Shown here one piece after another: positions 1 to 11,066 of a stretch of DNA of 64,000 bases. This DNA is from Lepidurus packardi. Its lineage: Eukaryota; Arthropoda; Branchiopoda; Notostraca; Triopsidae. Below the pieces are notes generated by a model. The model was given only the letters and a program-made list of their open reading frames with translations, did not search any database and had not been told where the DNA came from. The DNA is taken from the NCBI GenBank assembly GCA_023053545.1, contig JAKZAN010000006.1:191001-255000 (forward strand), read 5' to 3'. Both the position numbers and the translations under genes were made by a program. Every line of letters begins with the position of its first letter. Within the stretch, counting starts at the first letter, position 1.

Positions 1-1560
1 GTTGAAAATTGGTAGTTGGATTGGAAATGCCTTAGGTTAACGATTCATCAACTTTTGTTCAAATTTGTACTTTCTTTCACTCCATTAGCTGAAAAAAGAA
101 AAATTCATTGTTCGAAAGTGACACATACATGTCATTTTTGACATCGGGAAACGTTACATACGTTCGTAACTAAACCCAGAGAACGTGTTGCACCAAACAC
201 GACAGTAATGGCTGAACAAGGAATTTGTTCAGATCCAAATATACTTAATTTGCGTGATATTCCCATAAATCTAATTACCGCATTAATTCGGCGAGTTTTG
301 CAGGTTTCGGAATTGAGAAACAATAACCTGGGTGTCTTTTTGGGTTGCTGGGCAAAAGCACTGCTAGGGCATCTTAGGGAACAGGTTTCTGCCCTGCTTT
401 TGTCTTTGTTACATGACTCCCCTACCTAAGTGATCGTTGGCTTATTCCGTATCGGAAGAACTTTAGGGATGGCCGCCAAAAACTGATGCAATGGCCTTGT
501 TTGATTTCCGAGCTTCCGAAAAAAGATCAGGTTGTTCAGGTTATGGAGCGAGGAAGGGCCCTTCTTCCTTTGTAAAAAGCTTACGGCACCACCTCAAACA
601 ACGAAACTCTTTAAAACACACACGCACACACGTGTATTCTCAGGTGGAAGTGAAAAAAGACTTTGGAATCTCCGGCGAAGATTCGGAGCATCACAAAACT
701 CGACCCAAGCATTGCATCAGAACGCACAGGGGGAAGTTTCGCGTCCAGTATTCAGGACGGGTTTATGACCCGTTGCTTTTGGTAGCAAATAAACAAAAGA
801 TGAACTGGCTTTTCCATTTCGAAAACGATGCCTTTCAAGCGAAGGGTTTCATCAGAGAAGTTGAAAAACGTTTCAATCGTTGAAAATGTTTAGACTGGGT
901 ATCGACTATCTTCAAAAGTTGGGCAAAAAGTTTCCAGGGAAAGGTGGAAGGGATGGAAAACACCCTAAATGACGTCAAATGTGTTGAAAATCTGCAGAGA
1001 ACAGAAAGAAGAGTGATGTCCCCGACGATTTTAACGATTTCCTGGGTTTTTATAAGCTAAACTTCCAATGTCAACATCAAGTTGATTTGGCGTGGTTCGG
1101 ATGATATATTGTTCACATGACTTGTTTTGTATTGTATGTTTACTCATTAGGGTGCCCTTAAAGATTTGAAGGTTATTACTTTCCTCTTATTTGGTCGGAA
1201 ATGCGGCTCTGATCATTTACTTTCGCGACGAAGACCTCGGGAATCAGCGTCACCCAAACTTGTACCGATAAGTAAGATAACTCGCGACGAAAGCTGTCAC
1301 AGCCCCTAACATCATGGTCCACGGCACCTATAAAAGGACAAACAATAGGAATGGTTAAAAACTTGTGTAAAACACTTAAGGAAAACCTTCCAGCCACTAG
1401 ATTTATTTACTTAACAAGTTATGGAACGCCAATATACCCTAACACTCTCCCATTTTCATTATACCATTTAGAAACGAACAAAAAGTTAACCCCCAAAGTT
1501 TAAACTACCAAAACCAGGAAATATATCAACTTTCAAAGATCAGATCGCTTAAAATCAGGG
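1..1560. other. Spacer, no recognised gene
   Basis: I see no recognisable gene here. The longest open frame is a plus-strand run at 491-883 (130 codons) with no family resemblance, no signal peptide and no clear splice partners. I treat it as chance, although it could belong to an exon of a gene starting left of the window. The stretch is AT-rich with several short T and A runs. Confidence 0.5.
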
Positions 1561-1566
1561 CTTGAC

Positions 1567-1893
1567 GATGAATCTACGCCTATACGATCAAGGAAAGGGT
1601 TTCAGGGAAAGGAAGAGGAGCTATATAAAATGAGCGTTTGTTTACATCATGATTGCATGTGGAATTGGTAGTTGTTTAAAAGGGTGGGGTTAGAATGGAA
1701 CATGGGATTATTATCGTATTCTTCTGATTTATGTTAAGATCAGGACAATACAGTTCAAAGATGAATCGAAGCCTATACAGTCTAGGAAGGGTTGTCAGGG
1801 AAACGAAGAGGAGCTATGTAAAATGGCGGTTTGTTTACATTTTGAGTGCATGGTTTATTAGTAGATTATTGAAAAGGGTGGGGCTTGAATGGA
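1567..1893. repeat. Diverged direct duplication, two copies of about 133 bp
   Basis: Two copies lie head to tail at about 1567-1699 and 1760-1893, separated by about 60 bp. Shared landmarks in order are gatgaatc, gcctatac, gaagaggagctat, gtttgtttacat, gcatg and aaaagggtggggyt. Several substitutions and small indels separate the copies, so the duplication is not recent. It lies just downstream of the FKBP8-like gene. Function unknown. Confidence 0.8.
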
Positions 1894-2009
1894 TTTAAAA
1901 TCAACTAAGACTGTCAACAAACGGAAAATTAATGTTAAAAATAGTAAACATCAAAGATAAATTAAAAGAAGACAAATAGAATGTCATGGAATAGAGAAGG
2001 TCAAACATT

Positions 2010-3466
2010 TTACTCTACCGTTAACTTGACTTTCCCCTCTTTAAGAGGACTGGTAACTGCTGGGGCGGAAGGTTTATCCAATCCAAACATCTTCTTATAG
2101 AGCGACTTCTCCTTCAATGATTCTTGCCGAATCTGAGCCTGTAGTCGAGTTAACTCGGCGTGGAGAGTGCGGTTATCCGGATCCACTTTCAAAGCACGGT
2201 CAAACTGAGCTACAGCTTCTCCATTCCTTCCTAGCGTGATTAAAACCTGCCAACCCAAGAAATCAAACAAAAATAGATAAAAAATACCTAAGATGAATTA
2301 AAATCAGGAAAATATCGGTTTAAACACCAAAGGGACTCGAGGCACTACCTTAGCTTTCCTATACAGAGCTTTCACGTTGTTAGGCTGACACATCAACACG
2401 TTTTCCAAGGATTTGAGGGCGGCATCAAAAGCCTCGATCTTCAGTTGAGCAGCTGCTAGGTTGTTGTAGACTTTCAACCGGTCTTCTAAAATCTCTTGCA
2501 ATCGTTCTGGCGAATCCTTTGTACCGAAAAATAAATAAAACACTTTTAAAATATTTGTCAATTTTTGTTTTTAGATTTTATTTCAAGGATTTATTTCAAA
2601 TTTACCGATTCGCTTTCATTTTCTGTATCCAAGTATTCCAAAGCTTTCCGATAGCATTGCACAGCCCTTGTATAGTCTTCTCGGCTATACCACCAGTTTC
2701 CTCTTTCACGTTTCTTATTGCTAGAAAGGAAAAAAAAATTCAAAATACATTATTGAAGCTCGAAATTTCACAGATTTTATCCTTACCCAGTTTTTAAACG
2801 CTCTTCCACAGAAATAGTTTCTAAAAAGGGTTCCTTGGCCACATTTAGAAGCTCGATTACATAATGAATAGTGGCATCAGAGGGAATGTCAGGCGTGCGC
2901 CCCAAAGAACCGTACGCGAAACGAGGGGCCACTTCCATTTCACAGATTTCCCCTTCGTTCATTAACGCGACGACCAAATCAATCCCATGAATCACCTACA
3001 TTGCTGAGTTTTAGTCTTGAACACGAACATTTCTGGAACAATTTGAAGGTTCATTTTTTTTTTACTTCTGAATCTCCTAATTGGAATGTAAGTTCATCGT
3101 GAACATCGACAGGTGTGCCATCTATGAGTTTTCCGTAGAGTCTGATGGTGCAAATATCGGTGCTAACCGGCCGCGAGTTATTCTTCCCTTTCTTAACGAT
3201 CTAAAAGATAAAATTCGCATTAGAAAGGGGTTTGACGAGGCTATGAATAGTAATACTTTCTTCTTCAGCTGACCACTACCAAGGATATCAGCCCAGGCTC
3301 CTTCGATCATCGATTCGCCGGGCAAAGTGTCGTCTGAATCTATTGTAACGGACTTGACTTTATCTTCGTTTTCCGGATCAATATCGGGGTCGGGGGTTTG
3401 GATCTTATTTTGATCGTCAGACTGGAGTATTAATGGGGCTTCCTGTTCCTCGTTGAGACTACCCAT
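2010..3466 (-). CDS. FKBP8: FKBP8-like immunophilin (FKBP + TPR), no C-terminal anchor
   Basis: Six coding exons: 3466-3257, 3200-3066, 2995-2787, 2720-2606, 2516-2349 and 2246-2010; all junctions are GT-AG and in phase, giving 357 residues. The N-terminus is acidic and disordered and ends in [13 protein letters not shown], the FKBP8 family signature before the FKBP fold. The FKBP domain (about residues 70-180) includes [14 protein letters not shown] and [19 protein letters not shown] helices follow, including [18 protein letters not shown] and [13 protein letters not shown]. In vertebrates and flies FKBP8 is a Bcl-2/Hsp90-binding co-chaperone tail-anchored in mitochondria and ER. This protein ends in a polar [10 protein letters not shown] with no hydrophobic tail, so it may be soluble (see findings). 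A possible acceptor just 5' of the ATG suggests a 5'UTR intron. Confidence 0.93.
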
Positions 3467-4281
3467 TCTGCAATAATTCTAGAAAATCAAATAAAAAGTG
3501 AATGAAAATGGAAATGAAGTGTGAACATACGGCAAACTCAGGTTTAGTCCCTTTTTGTAGTGAATACCCGTACATTTATTGCATTGGTTTAAGTATTAAG
3601 AACATGGCTAGAAACTAAATACTTACTGTAAATTTAAAACACTAAAACTATATATTTTTTTAATTATAAAACACTTCTTTCTTAATTCCCAACGTGTAGC
3701 AAAACACGGGATGATCGACTGGCTAACGGTAGGGTTTCAGCGGATGGGCGGGACTCGGTAACGATAGGTCTCTGCTAACGGTAGGGTTTTAGCGGACCTT
3801 AAGATTTGGAAGCGGTTTAACGTTCATTCCGGGTTTCTAGAACGGGTTGGGGGTACAAAAGGTAAAAAAAAGGGCCAAGCGATCAAAAATAAATTGTAAT
3901 TCATTTTATTGTGTTATTGAGGGTTAGATAAGGATACAAAGAAATAATTAGAAATAGTTTGAGTTCCTGGGGTCCAGCAAGTATTGATTAGTACTGGTTT
4001 GATAGCTTTATGGTATAGTTTGGACTCTACTGCTGTGAATTGTACAGTCAACCGAGATGGGAAATGATATAATTAAGGCAATTGGAGAAGGATCTGTCTG
4101 GTAATCAAGGCTTTACGACAAACCAGTGGTTCAAAGTCACTGAAGCAGGACCACTTAAAGGTCGCTAACTTGAGTGTAGCGATGTGCTTGGGAGCATGTG
4201 ACCGGCCAAGTGTAACGAAATATACGAACGAATACTTGCAGTACGGTATAAACATCAGTACAGTTCTTTTTCTTTGCCACT
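3467..4281. promoter_or_regulatory. Divergent intergenic region between the FKBP8-like and GT17 genes
   Basis: The two start codons face away from each other, so this 0.8 kb should carry both promoters. No clear TATA box or initiator could be assigned. It contains one conspicuous element, a 23-bp direct repeat (listed separately), close to the FKBP8 side. Confidence 0.5.
3722..3795. repeat. 23-bp direct repeat in a divergent promoter region
   Basis: The motif ctaacggtagggttt, followed by y-agcgga, occurs at about 3722-3744 and again at about 3773-3795 with one mismatch. The copies lie 51 bp apart in the spacer between the FKBP8-like and GT17 start codons. They could be a duplicated transcription-factor site; this is inference from position only. 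Confidence 0.75.
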
Positions 4282-5716
4282 ATGGACCTCTTTAAATACA
4301 AAACCTGTATTTTTGTTATTTTCGTTTTCCTCATAGTTCAGGTAAAACATCCCTTTTATCTTATTCCTTCAAAAACTTATTATTTTCCTCCAAATTAAGT
4401 TTTATAAAAACAACAGAAAGATCTTACCTGAAGCTTAACTTTCCCAGTTGTGTGTACTGTACAAAGCGCGCCCAAGCGAACCGAGCGGCATGGTTACCCG
4501 AAGCGACGCCATTCTCGTTGAACGGACACGTGGCTCCCGCCAAAACCGTTCTTCAGTTGCGTCGGTCCTAAGACGGCGTCTCCATCTACGTCATAAACCA
4601 AACGATGAGTTCGTTAACATAAATAGTAACAAACAGTGCTTTAGGAGTGGTATAGATAAGCAGCTATCTATTGATCACTGTGTCTGCTTAAAAGATTATT
4701 ATGGTGACGACTGCGGAATCCCCGCACCAGTATGGTTCAGTTTCTACAACAATTCCCAGAACCGTCAAGAATTCCCCCTCACCCCTCGGAAGCTCCAACG
4801 CCGCGTGATCCAAGGACTTAATATTAACCACGAACTTGATCTCCTCCACGTACGGTTCCAAGAACTAGGGGATTGCATAGACGCGTACATAATTTGCGAA
4901 TCCAACTACACTGCTCACGGTGATCCCAAAAACCTGACCCTACCGGCAGGGCTTGAGAGCAACTTACTGGAAGGTTACGTCGACAAGATAGTTTATGTAA
5001 TTGCTGATTCTTTTCCCGAGAAAAGTAAAACCGACGGTTGGTACGCAGATTCTTTCTTACGCCGAGTTATGGCAAAGGAAGGCTTGCCGTTAATTAGCGG
5101 ACAAGAAGACGATGATCTCTTTCTGATGTTCGACGCCGACGAAATTCCTGTCGCCACCGTAGTTAAGTTCCTCAAACTCTACGATGGTTACCCTGAGATC
5201 ATAACCTTCGTATTAAGGTGGTCCGTGTTCAACTTTTACTGGCAGCGCAAGCGATCCGACCAACCCGGCATTGATGAAGTGGATACCACCCATATCCCGG
5301 CCGGTACCACCATCGGAATGCTACGAGAGGTCTACAGTAATGACGTAATGAGCTTGCGACGACCTCAGTGGACGCAGAGTCTCTTTTCTCGCTACATTGC
5401 TTACAGAACCAAAGGGAAGATCGCGGCTGACTTTTCAGTGGGGACGCTCGCCATCCCCGCTGGATGGCACTGCTCGTGGTGCTACTCCCCAGAAGGGATT
5501 CTAACGAAAATGGTATCCGCACACTCCCTGGATACTCCTCGCTGGGGAGATTTCCCCCAGAAATTGAATTTGACTTACATTAAAAGTTTGGCAATGAACG
5601 GTGTGTGGTTTGATGGATCCAAACCCTTTGTTCCGTCCGATACCAAAGATCCCTACTATGCTCCCCAATATGTTCTAAAGAACTACTTGCGATACCTCGA
5701 CATGATGTACCCTTAA
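4282..5716 (+). CDS. MGAT3: MGAT3-like beta-1,4-mannosyl-glycoprotein GlcNAc-transferase (GT17)
   Basis: Two coding exons, 4282-4341 and 4448-5716, joined by a phase-0 GT-AG intron; 442 residues. The 20-codon first exon encodes MDLFKYKT followed by CIFVIFVFLIVQ, a type II signal anchor, so the catalytic part should face the Golgi lumen. A single EGF-like segment (CVCLKDYYGDDCG, about residues 98-110) precedes the GT17 domain, as in vertebrate MGAT3. The likely nucleotide/metal-binding DADEIP is at about residues 249-254, and the domain also has WHCSWCYSPEG and a C-terminal KNYLRYLDMMYP. MGAT3 adds bisecting GlcNAc to N-glycans, but the exact acceptor of invertebrate GT17 enzymes is uncertain. 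Human MGAT3 is 533 residues; this one mainly has a shorter stem. A polyA signal AATAAA lies at 5778-5783. Confidence 0.93.
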
Positions 5717-6532
5717 GCCTTAAACTGCAAACACCTTAAACTTCTTAACTCCAAACAAAACATCTCGTTGTAGTGAAAATAAATACTACTAAACCCAAAT
5801 AAAAACCTAAAAAACAACTTAATAAAATAAATTTAATACTAACGTTGCCTACAAATTTAAGAAAACAGCACATTTAACGAAAAAAATCTTGGACAGTGAG
5901 CTTGAACCAACTAACAGCTAGTACACACCCAATCCATCTTTTTTTCCAATGTATATAAATTAGTACAGCATGAGCGCCATCTGTGATTGTTAGGGTCAAC
6001 GCAAGGGTGATTTTGAATATAAACAAGACTAATTATGGTGATTATTTTGTGTATGCATATTACGCAGCCAGATTGATACTGTCGCGGTTCGCCTTTTCCA
6101 AATACTGTATTTCCTTCACTGTCCAAAACTGGACTCCGTTTCCTTTACATTTCCTTCTCGTTTTATACCACTTGGCGACCCCTTTCTTAGCGAACATGCT
6201 TCTTTCAACGTTTGTCCTTCATTGACCTGACCTTGCCATTCTCCAAGAATCCGCCACTTACTCCCAAACATGCAAATTAACCAAGACCAACGTTTTCAAA
6301 AGGGTCATTCGCTACAATACTCAAATGATCGATAAAGCACATTCGAATCTTTGCCTTACGCCGGGTGTTCCTTGGAGAGGAACTAGCTAGCGACTACAAA
6401 TCTCTGAAAACAACATTGGATTTTTGAATTCATGTTTGGTAATCTCGTCTACGAGTCCAAAATAAAAAACAGCAACTGATGTATGCGAAAGAGTGCACAT
6501 TTCAATGTTATAGAGGTTACGTATGGCTTACG
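5717..6532. other. Convergent intergenic spacer
   Basis: Spacer between the 3' ends of the GT17 gene (plus) and the adhesion GPCR (minus). It holds the GT17 polyA signal near 5778 and AT-rich sequence. I see no gene, RNA or notable repeat. Confidence 0.6.
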
Positions 6533-9500
6533 TTAGAGATTGGATGTTTCGTACCGGCGATCGTTTTGTTGTCGTGTTCTATTTTTAAACTCAACGATGA
6601 TACGCGAGTGAACCGTGCAGCTGGAAGACTCAGAGGAGGAGCAACAAGTATGGGCAGTCGACGGTTTGCTAAGTTTTGCTTGGTCCAGAATCTTGTCTCG
6701 GGCTTTGTCTCGGTCACTTTTTCCTTCGATGAAGTTCTGCCACACTTCTTGAGCCCTTGCTCCCTGGGCTATGAAATGCAAGAAAATGACAAAACCTTGC
6801 AGCGAAGTGAAAATGCAAAACAGGTAGCTGAAAACGATCCGTGCCTCACCGATGGCGAGCAATCCGAAAATCCACGACAAGCCCATGATGAAGAAAATTA
6901 CGACGGCAGTGTAAAGTGTGAAGGAGTGTTTGCTCTGGGTACTTCTGATGGTCGACTTGGTACAACGCATTTTGACAATGATGAGGGTATACAAGACTAG
7001 GTTGATCAAGCCAATCAAAGAAAGAAACGGTAGTAAGGCATAGTGAAAGCCCTCAGGCTTCAACCAGCAGTACTGGTTGCGATCCTTGTAGTAATACAGT
7101 TCTCCGTCGCACACCACCAGTAAGATTACGGGAACCAAGGGTGATAGCCAAGCGAATGAGGAAGCCTTCCACATGAAATGTGAGGTCGTAGAGCCCAAAA
7201 CTCGCAGGAAGAGGGAGTAGTGGCAGTAAGCTTCCACCAGCATCCAGAAGAAGACGACCAGGATCAAGTAGTGGAGGAATAACGCGACAAATAAGCAAAC
7301 ACCATCGGTAGTGCCATCGGTTCGGTCAAAGCCTCCCAAGAAGGTGGACAACAGCAAAGCTAAAGCTAGCGAGAGGTGAAAGATTACGTGATGGCCGTAA
7401 TACCCGGGTTTGGGTTGTCTCCACTTGGGGAAGAACGCATAAGTGGCTATGACACCAATACAACCTATAATTGATAACCCGCACCCAATTTTGGTCCAGA
7501 TGTCCAGAATCGAATCGTGGATAGTAAGTTCGTAGTCATCGTAGTTAAAGAGAGTCGTGAAGCATGACAGGTGGTTGCACTGGCAATGATCCAAGCCACT
7601 CACGTTGCCTTGGTACGAGCAACCACGGGTGGACCAGCCTCCATGGCCGGTATTGACTTTGGAACTCCAGAAAACGCATACAACGCGATTGGTTGAATTA
7701 CTTGTGTTAACTGCTGGAAAAGGGCGGAAGTAGATATTCACCAGCTCCGGGATATTGGAAACAGGTCCGCCGCTAACCGTCACCTGTACCATGGCGCTGT
7801 TCGCAGTATAACTGCCGGTTGGGAGCATGCCATGATCATCGCCTGTAGCGCTTGGACTGTAGACCTTGGCGTGCGTTTTGTTAGCTGCGACTGCAGCGTC
7901 GGCTAAACGTATATTAGTGTGATACACGAAGGCTATCTGAGACGCATTTATCCGGTTTACCATCAAGGAGCTGGCAGTAAGTACCACCAAAACGTCATGA
8001 TAGTCAGTTACGTCAGGCGATGTACTGCGGATGGTGCTAATGTTCGCTACGGTGTCATTCAATTCACCCAAGTTAGAGGAGTTGGCAGTAAACAGGAAGG
8101 GTGACGATCCTATCAGTTCAGCGTTGTTACCCCGTAGTGTCGAAGCCAGTAACGTAGAATTGCTTGCATTGGTACTTGTAAGAATCTCCTCAATTCCCAT
8201 CAAGAGATTGGTCGATACGTTTGGTAACCTCTGCGCAATAGCTAGGGTATCAGTGTCGACATTGAGTACCTTTCAATAGAAACAAAACGCATTACGGCCC
8301 AACCGTAAACGATACCACTACTCTGAATAGGACAGCGTTGACTTACCTGTTGGATTATGCTGGCTGTCTGCTCGACGTTCGTCTGGTAAAACTTGGTTTC
8401 TTCTCTCGAAGCATTCGCGAAGATTAATGCGGTTAGCTGAACATCGGCAATGATGGGATGCCATTGACTGGTAATTTGTTGCAGCTGGGACAATACAGAC
8501 GTAGCGTTTGGTTGAGTTTCTGTCAAATTCAAAAGCCGCGACGTGGATTCGGAAGGGCTCGCACAGGTAAAGGTACTTGACAAGTTTACCAATTGCCCTT
8601 CTGCGTTCCAAGCCTGGGTATATGAAGAACAGAACACAACATATTTCGAACAAAAGTTGAATTCAATTAACTTACCTGTATCGGCCCCCAATAAGGTACA
8701 CGATTAACGTCGCGGATACATGTCCGCTGTATTAAAGAACGGTTTTCATACACACAACTTTCTTGAGACAATGTCGTCTTGTCGTAAGGTGTTTCGACCC
8801 ACGATAAGTCGCCCAATGGACGTCCCCTTTCGAAGGGCGTCGTGGAATTTATTGCATGGCAGACGCTGGAGCAGTTCTACGCATAAAGTTGGAAAAAGCT
8901 AGAATCGCAGTAATTTGTGATAGCAATATTCTTACTTGTTCTTCTGAGAAAGGTTCTACCCACTGAGCTGCAAAAACGAGTGACCCCCTACAAGTTCGAG
9001 TAATACGATGGTGGTTTTCATCAAGGCAAATCGCTGTGGGATTGTCACTCGTCAAGCTTGGTCGCACTTGTTCTCCAACTCCTCCAGCCCAGAAGTACGA
9101 CGCACTCCTTTCCAGGGGACACCGATCCACTGCAAAGAATTGTGCTCCAGCCAAAGTGCCGTCTCTAGTACGGTTTACGAAGAAACTGATGGCTTCCAGT
9201 GTGTTCCTTTTAAAAGGCGACTGCTTAGTGGAACTGCCACTCAGGAGTGCGTTTAGTGACTCGATCTCCTTCTCGTAGTTAGTCATGTCTTTCAGGTCTC
9301 TGCCCTTGAAAGTTTCACTTAACATGTAGACAGTGATAAGCAAATCAGAACCATTCTGTTCATAAGAAATGTCTTCGCCCGAAAGGGAAAAGGCAAAAGC
9401 AGGGACAAATCTTAGGTCGAAGGTTCCAGGGTCATTGTTAATCTCCTTTACGAGCTAGAAATATAAAAGACCTAAAATCAATTTTCTAAATATATCCCTA

Positions 9501-11066
9501 GTAAGAAAATACGTCTCTTATCGGCTGATCGTAGTCTAAAGATGAAGTAGAAAAAGTCGCGTTGCGAACCCTAATGAGCAACCCCAGTTTGCCCATAGAT
9601 AGCGTAGCTACTTGAATCTCTTGCGAACGGTTACCGTAAAAGGACCCCAAGTACCTTACTTCACATGCGTATTTGGTGACATCTCTGTACGGTACAGTAA
9701 TTGTCTAAACAAGTGCAGAGAAACTTGGTAACCAAAATACATGTTTGCTCACAGGCTCCCGTATAGCTCACCTTGTTACACCCAAGCTACAACTGCATTT
9801 CAATTTACATGTCTCAATTCAGTGAAGACAGAAAGTACAAAAGTGAAATTAAAAACTGTTGCGTCTTACTTATGAACATTGCATATATTACTGCCAAGAG
9901 CTTTTGTACCTCTTGTGCTTTTCAGGTAAAAAATAACTTCTTATTTAAGCTATACGGGAGCCGTATTGTCCAGTTGGTTTTACCATGATTGTTCCTGGAA
10001 TAGGATTGTAAGCGCCGTCTAGTATCCAGATGATGATGAAAGGCCTGTCCTTCCGGTCGTCGTATGCGTCTTTAAACTTTGCTGCGCACAGAATAACTTC
10101 AGTCCCTGGATCCGGCCCGGCTATTTTTTGAATCTCAATGTGGCTTATTACTTTCAGAGGCAGCCCTTGTAACATAAGAGGAAGTTATTAGTATTGCGAC
10201 GAAACTGCTTCAACATTTTACTTAGTTTCTGCTGTGTTTCATTGAAGCTATTATATCGTGTGATACACATGAATGGGAGTGCAATGTTGCATTCATAACC
10301 CCGAGTTTGGCTGATATCTACTAAACGTTCAGAAAGCCAAGTGTAAAAACCAGCGGCGAAGCAGTGTTTCCCCTTGGCTACGTGACTAAGAACTGCATCA
10401 CTCTTCTCCTCATAAGAAACGACTAAATAATGTGTGTAATTAGTAAACATTTTGAGCATTTCGATAAATTTGAGATGATTACTAGGTGAATACCGATATT
10501 CATCGAAATAATGCGGTCTGCCAGCCTCCCAATAGTAAGAGGACCAAATCGTCACATTGGTTTTCTTCATAACCAGACTCTTGTCCTATAAATTTTTAAG
10601 TGTAAACTAGGTACGGAATGAAACTTCGGTCGTACCTCAAACCCTCGACTATACGGCAGCATTCCACCTAACGCAATACAGCTCTCAGATGCATCAAGCC
10701 AGTTCTTTCGTCTTGATGATATATAGATGCAATAGTACACGCCATCTTGGCAATGCCACTGATCTACTGGCCGGTCGAAAAGTGGTATGTCGTCAAGTTC
10801 CCTAGGCAATTGACGTGGGAATCTTGGTCGATCCAATGGGTTAGCAAGATTACGGGACGAAAGCTTCCAAGTTGTTTTCAATACATCCTAAATCGAAGTG
10901 GCCCTTTTATATACTTCGAATGACGTCCTCTGTTGATTTCAGAGTAATTTCAGAACATCTTTTTTACCTTGGCTGGTGATGCCCCTTTTGCTTCAGATTC
11001 CGCACGTTGACCGAAAACGGTTATGAGTAAGACAATACAACAGAAAAGACCTGAACTGGCTTCCAT
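6533..11066 (-). CDS. Adhesion GPCR with CTLD, Ig-like and HRM-like ectodomain
   Basis: Nine coding exons: 11066-10968, 10887-10636, 10585-10222, 10165-9984, 9704-9513, 9454-8936, 8876-8676, 8613-8347 and 8269-6533; 1,270 residues, all junctions GT-AG. Domains in order: signal peptide (MEASSGLFCCIVLLITVFG); C-type-lectin-like domain about 79-225 (NWLDASESCIALGGML and CNIALPFMC); an Ig-like beta segment with paired cysteines (ILCAAKF, YACEVRY); two HRM-like modules (RTCRG ... WVEP and SWVETPYDKTTLSQESC ... RTC ... YWGP); a GAIN-like Ser/Thr-rich region with many N-glycosylation sequons; a GPS (CVFW ... HCQCNHLSCF), predicted cut HL/S near 926-927; seven TM helices about 940-1190; a cytoplasmic tail ending TSNL, a possible class I PDZ ligand. 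The 7TM places it with adhesion GPCRs (family B2). The ligand is unknown, and I cannot name an orthologue. Confidence 0.9.
9754..9962. repeat. Inverted repeat inside a GPCR intron, possible small foldback element
   Basis: Perfect 15-bp inverted arms, ggctcccgtatagct at 9754-9768 and its complement at 9948-9962, bracket about 180 bp of AT-rich sequence in the 9705-9983 intron. This could be a very small terminal-inverted-repeat element or just a foldback. No target-site duplication is obvious. Confidence 0.5.

Noticed and set aside
491-883. 130-codon plus-strand ORF at the left end
   Set aside because: No family resemblance, no signal or motif, no clear splice partners; codon content looks random. 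Kept only as a possibility for a gene running in from the left.
6479-7000. 173-codon plus-strand ORF
   Set aside because: Antisense shadow of the GPCR transmembrane exon.
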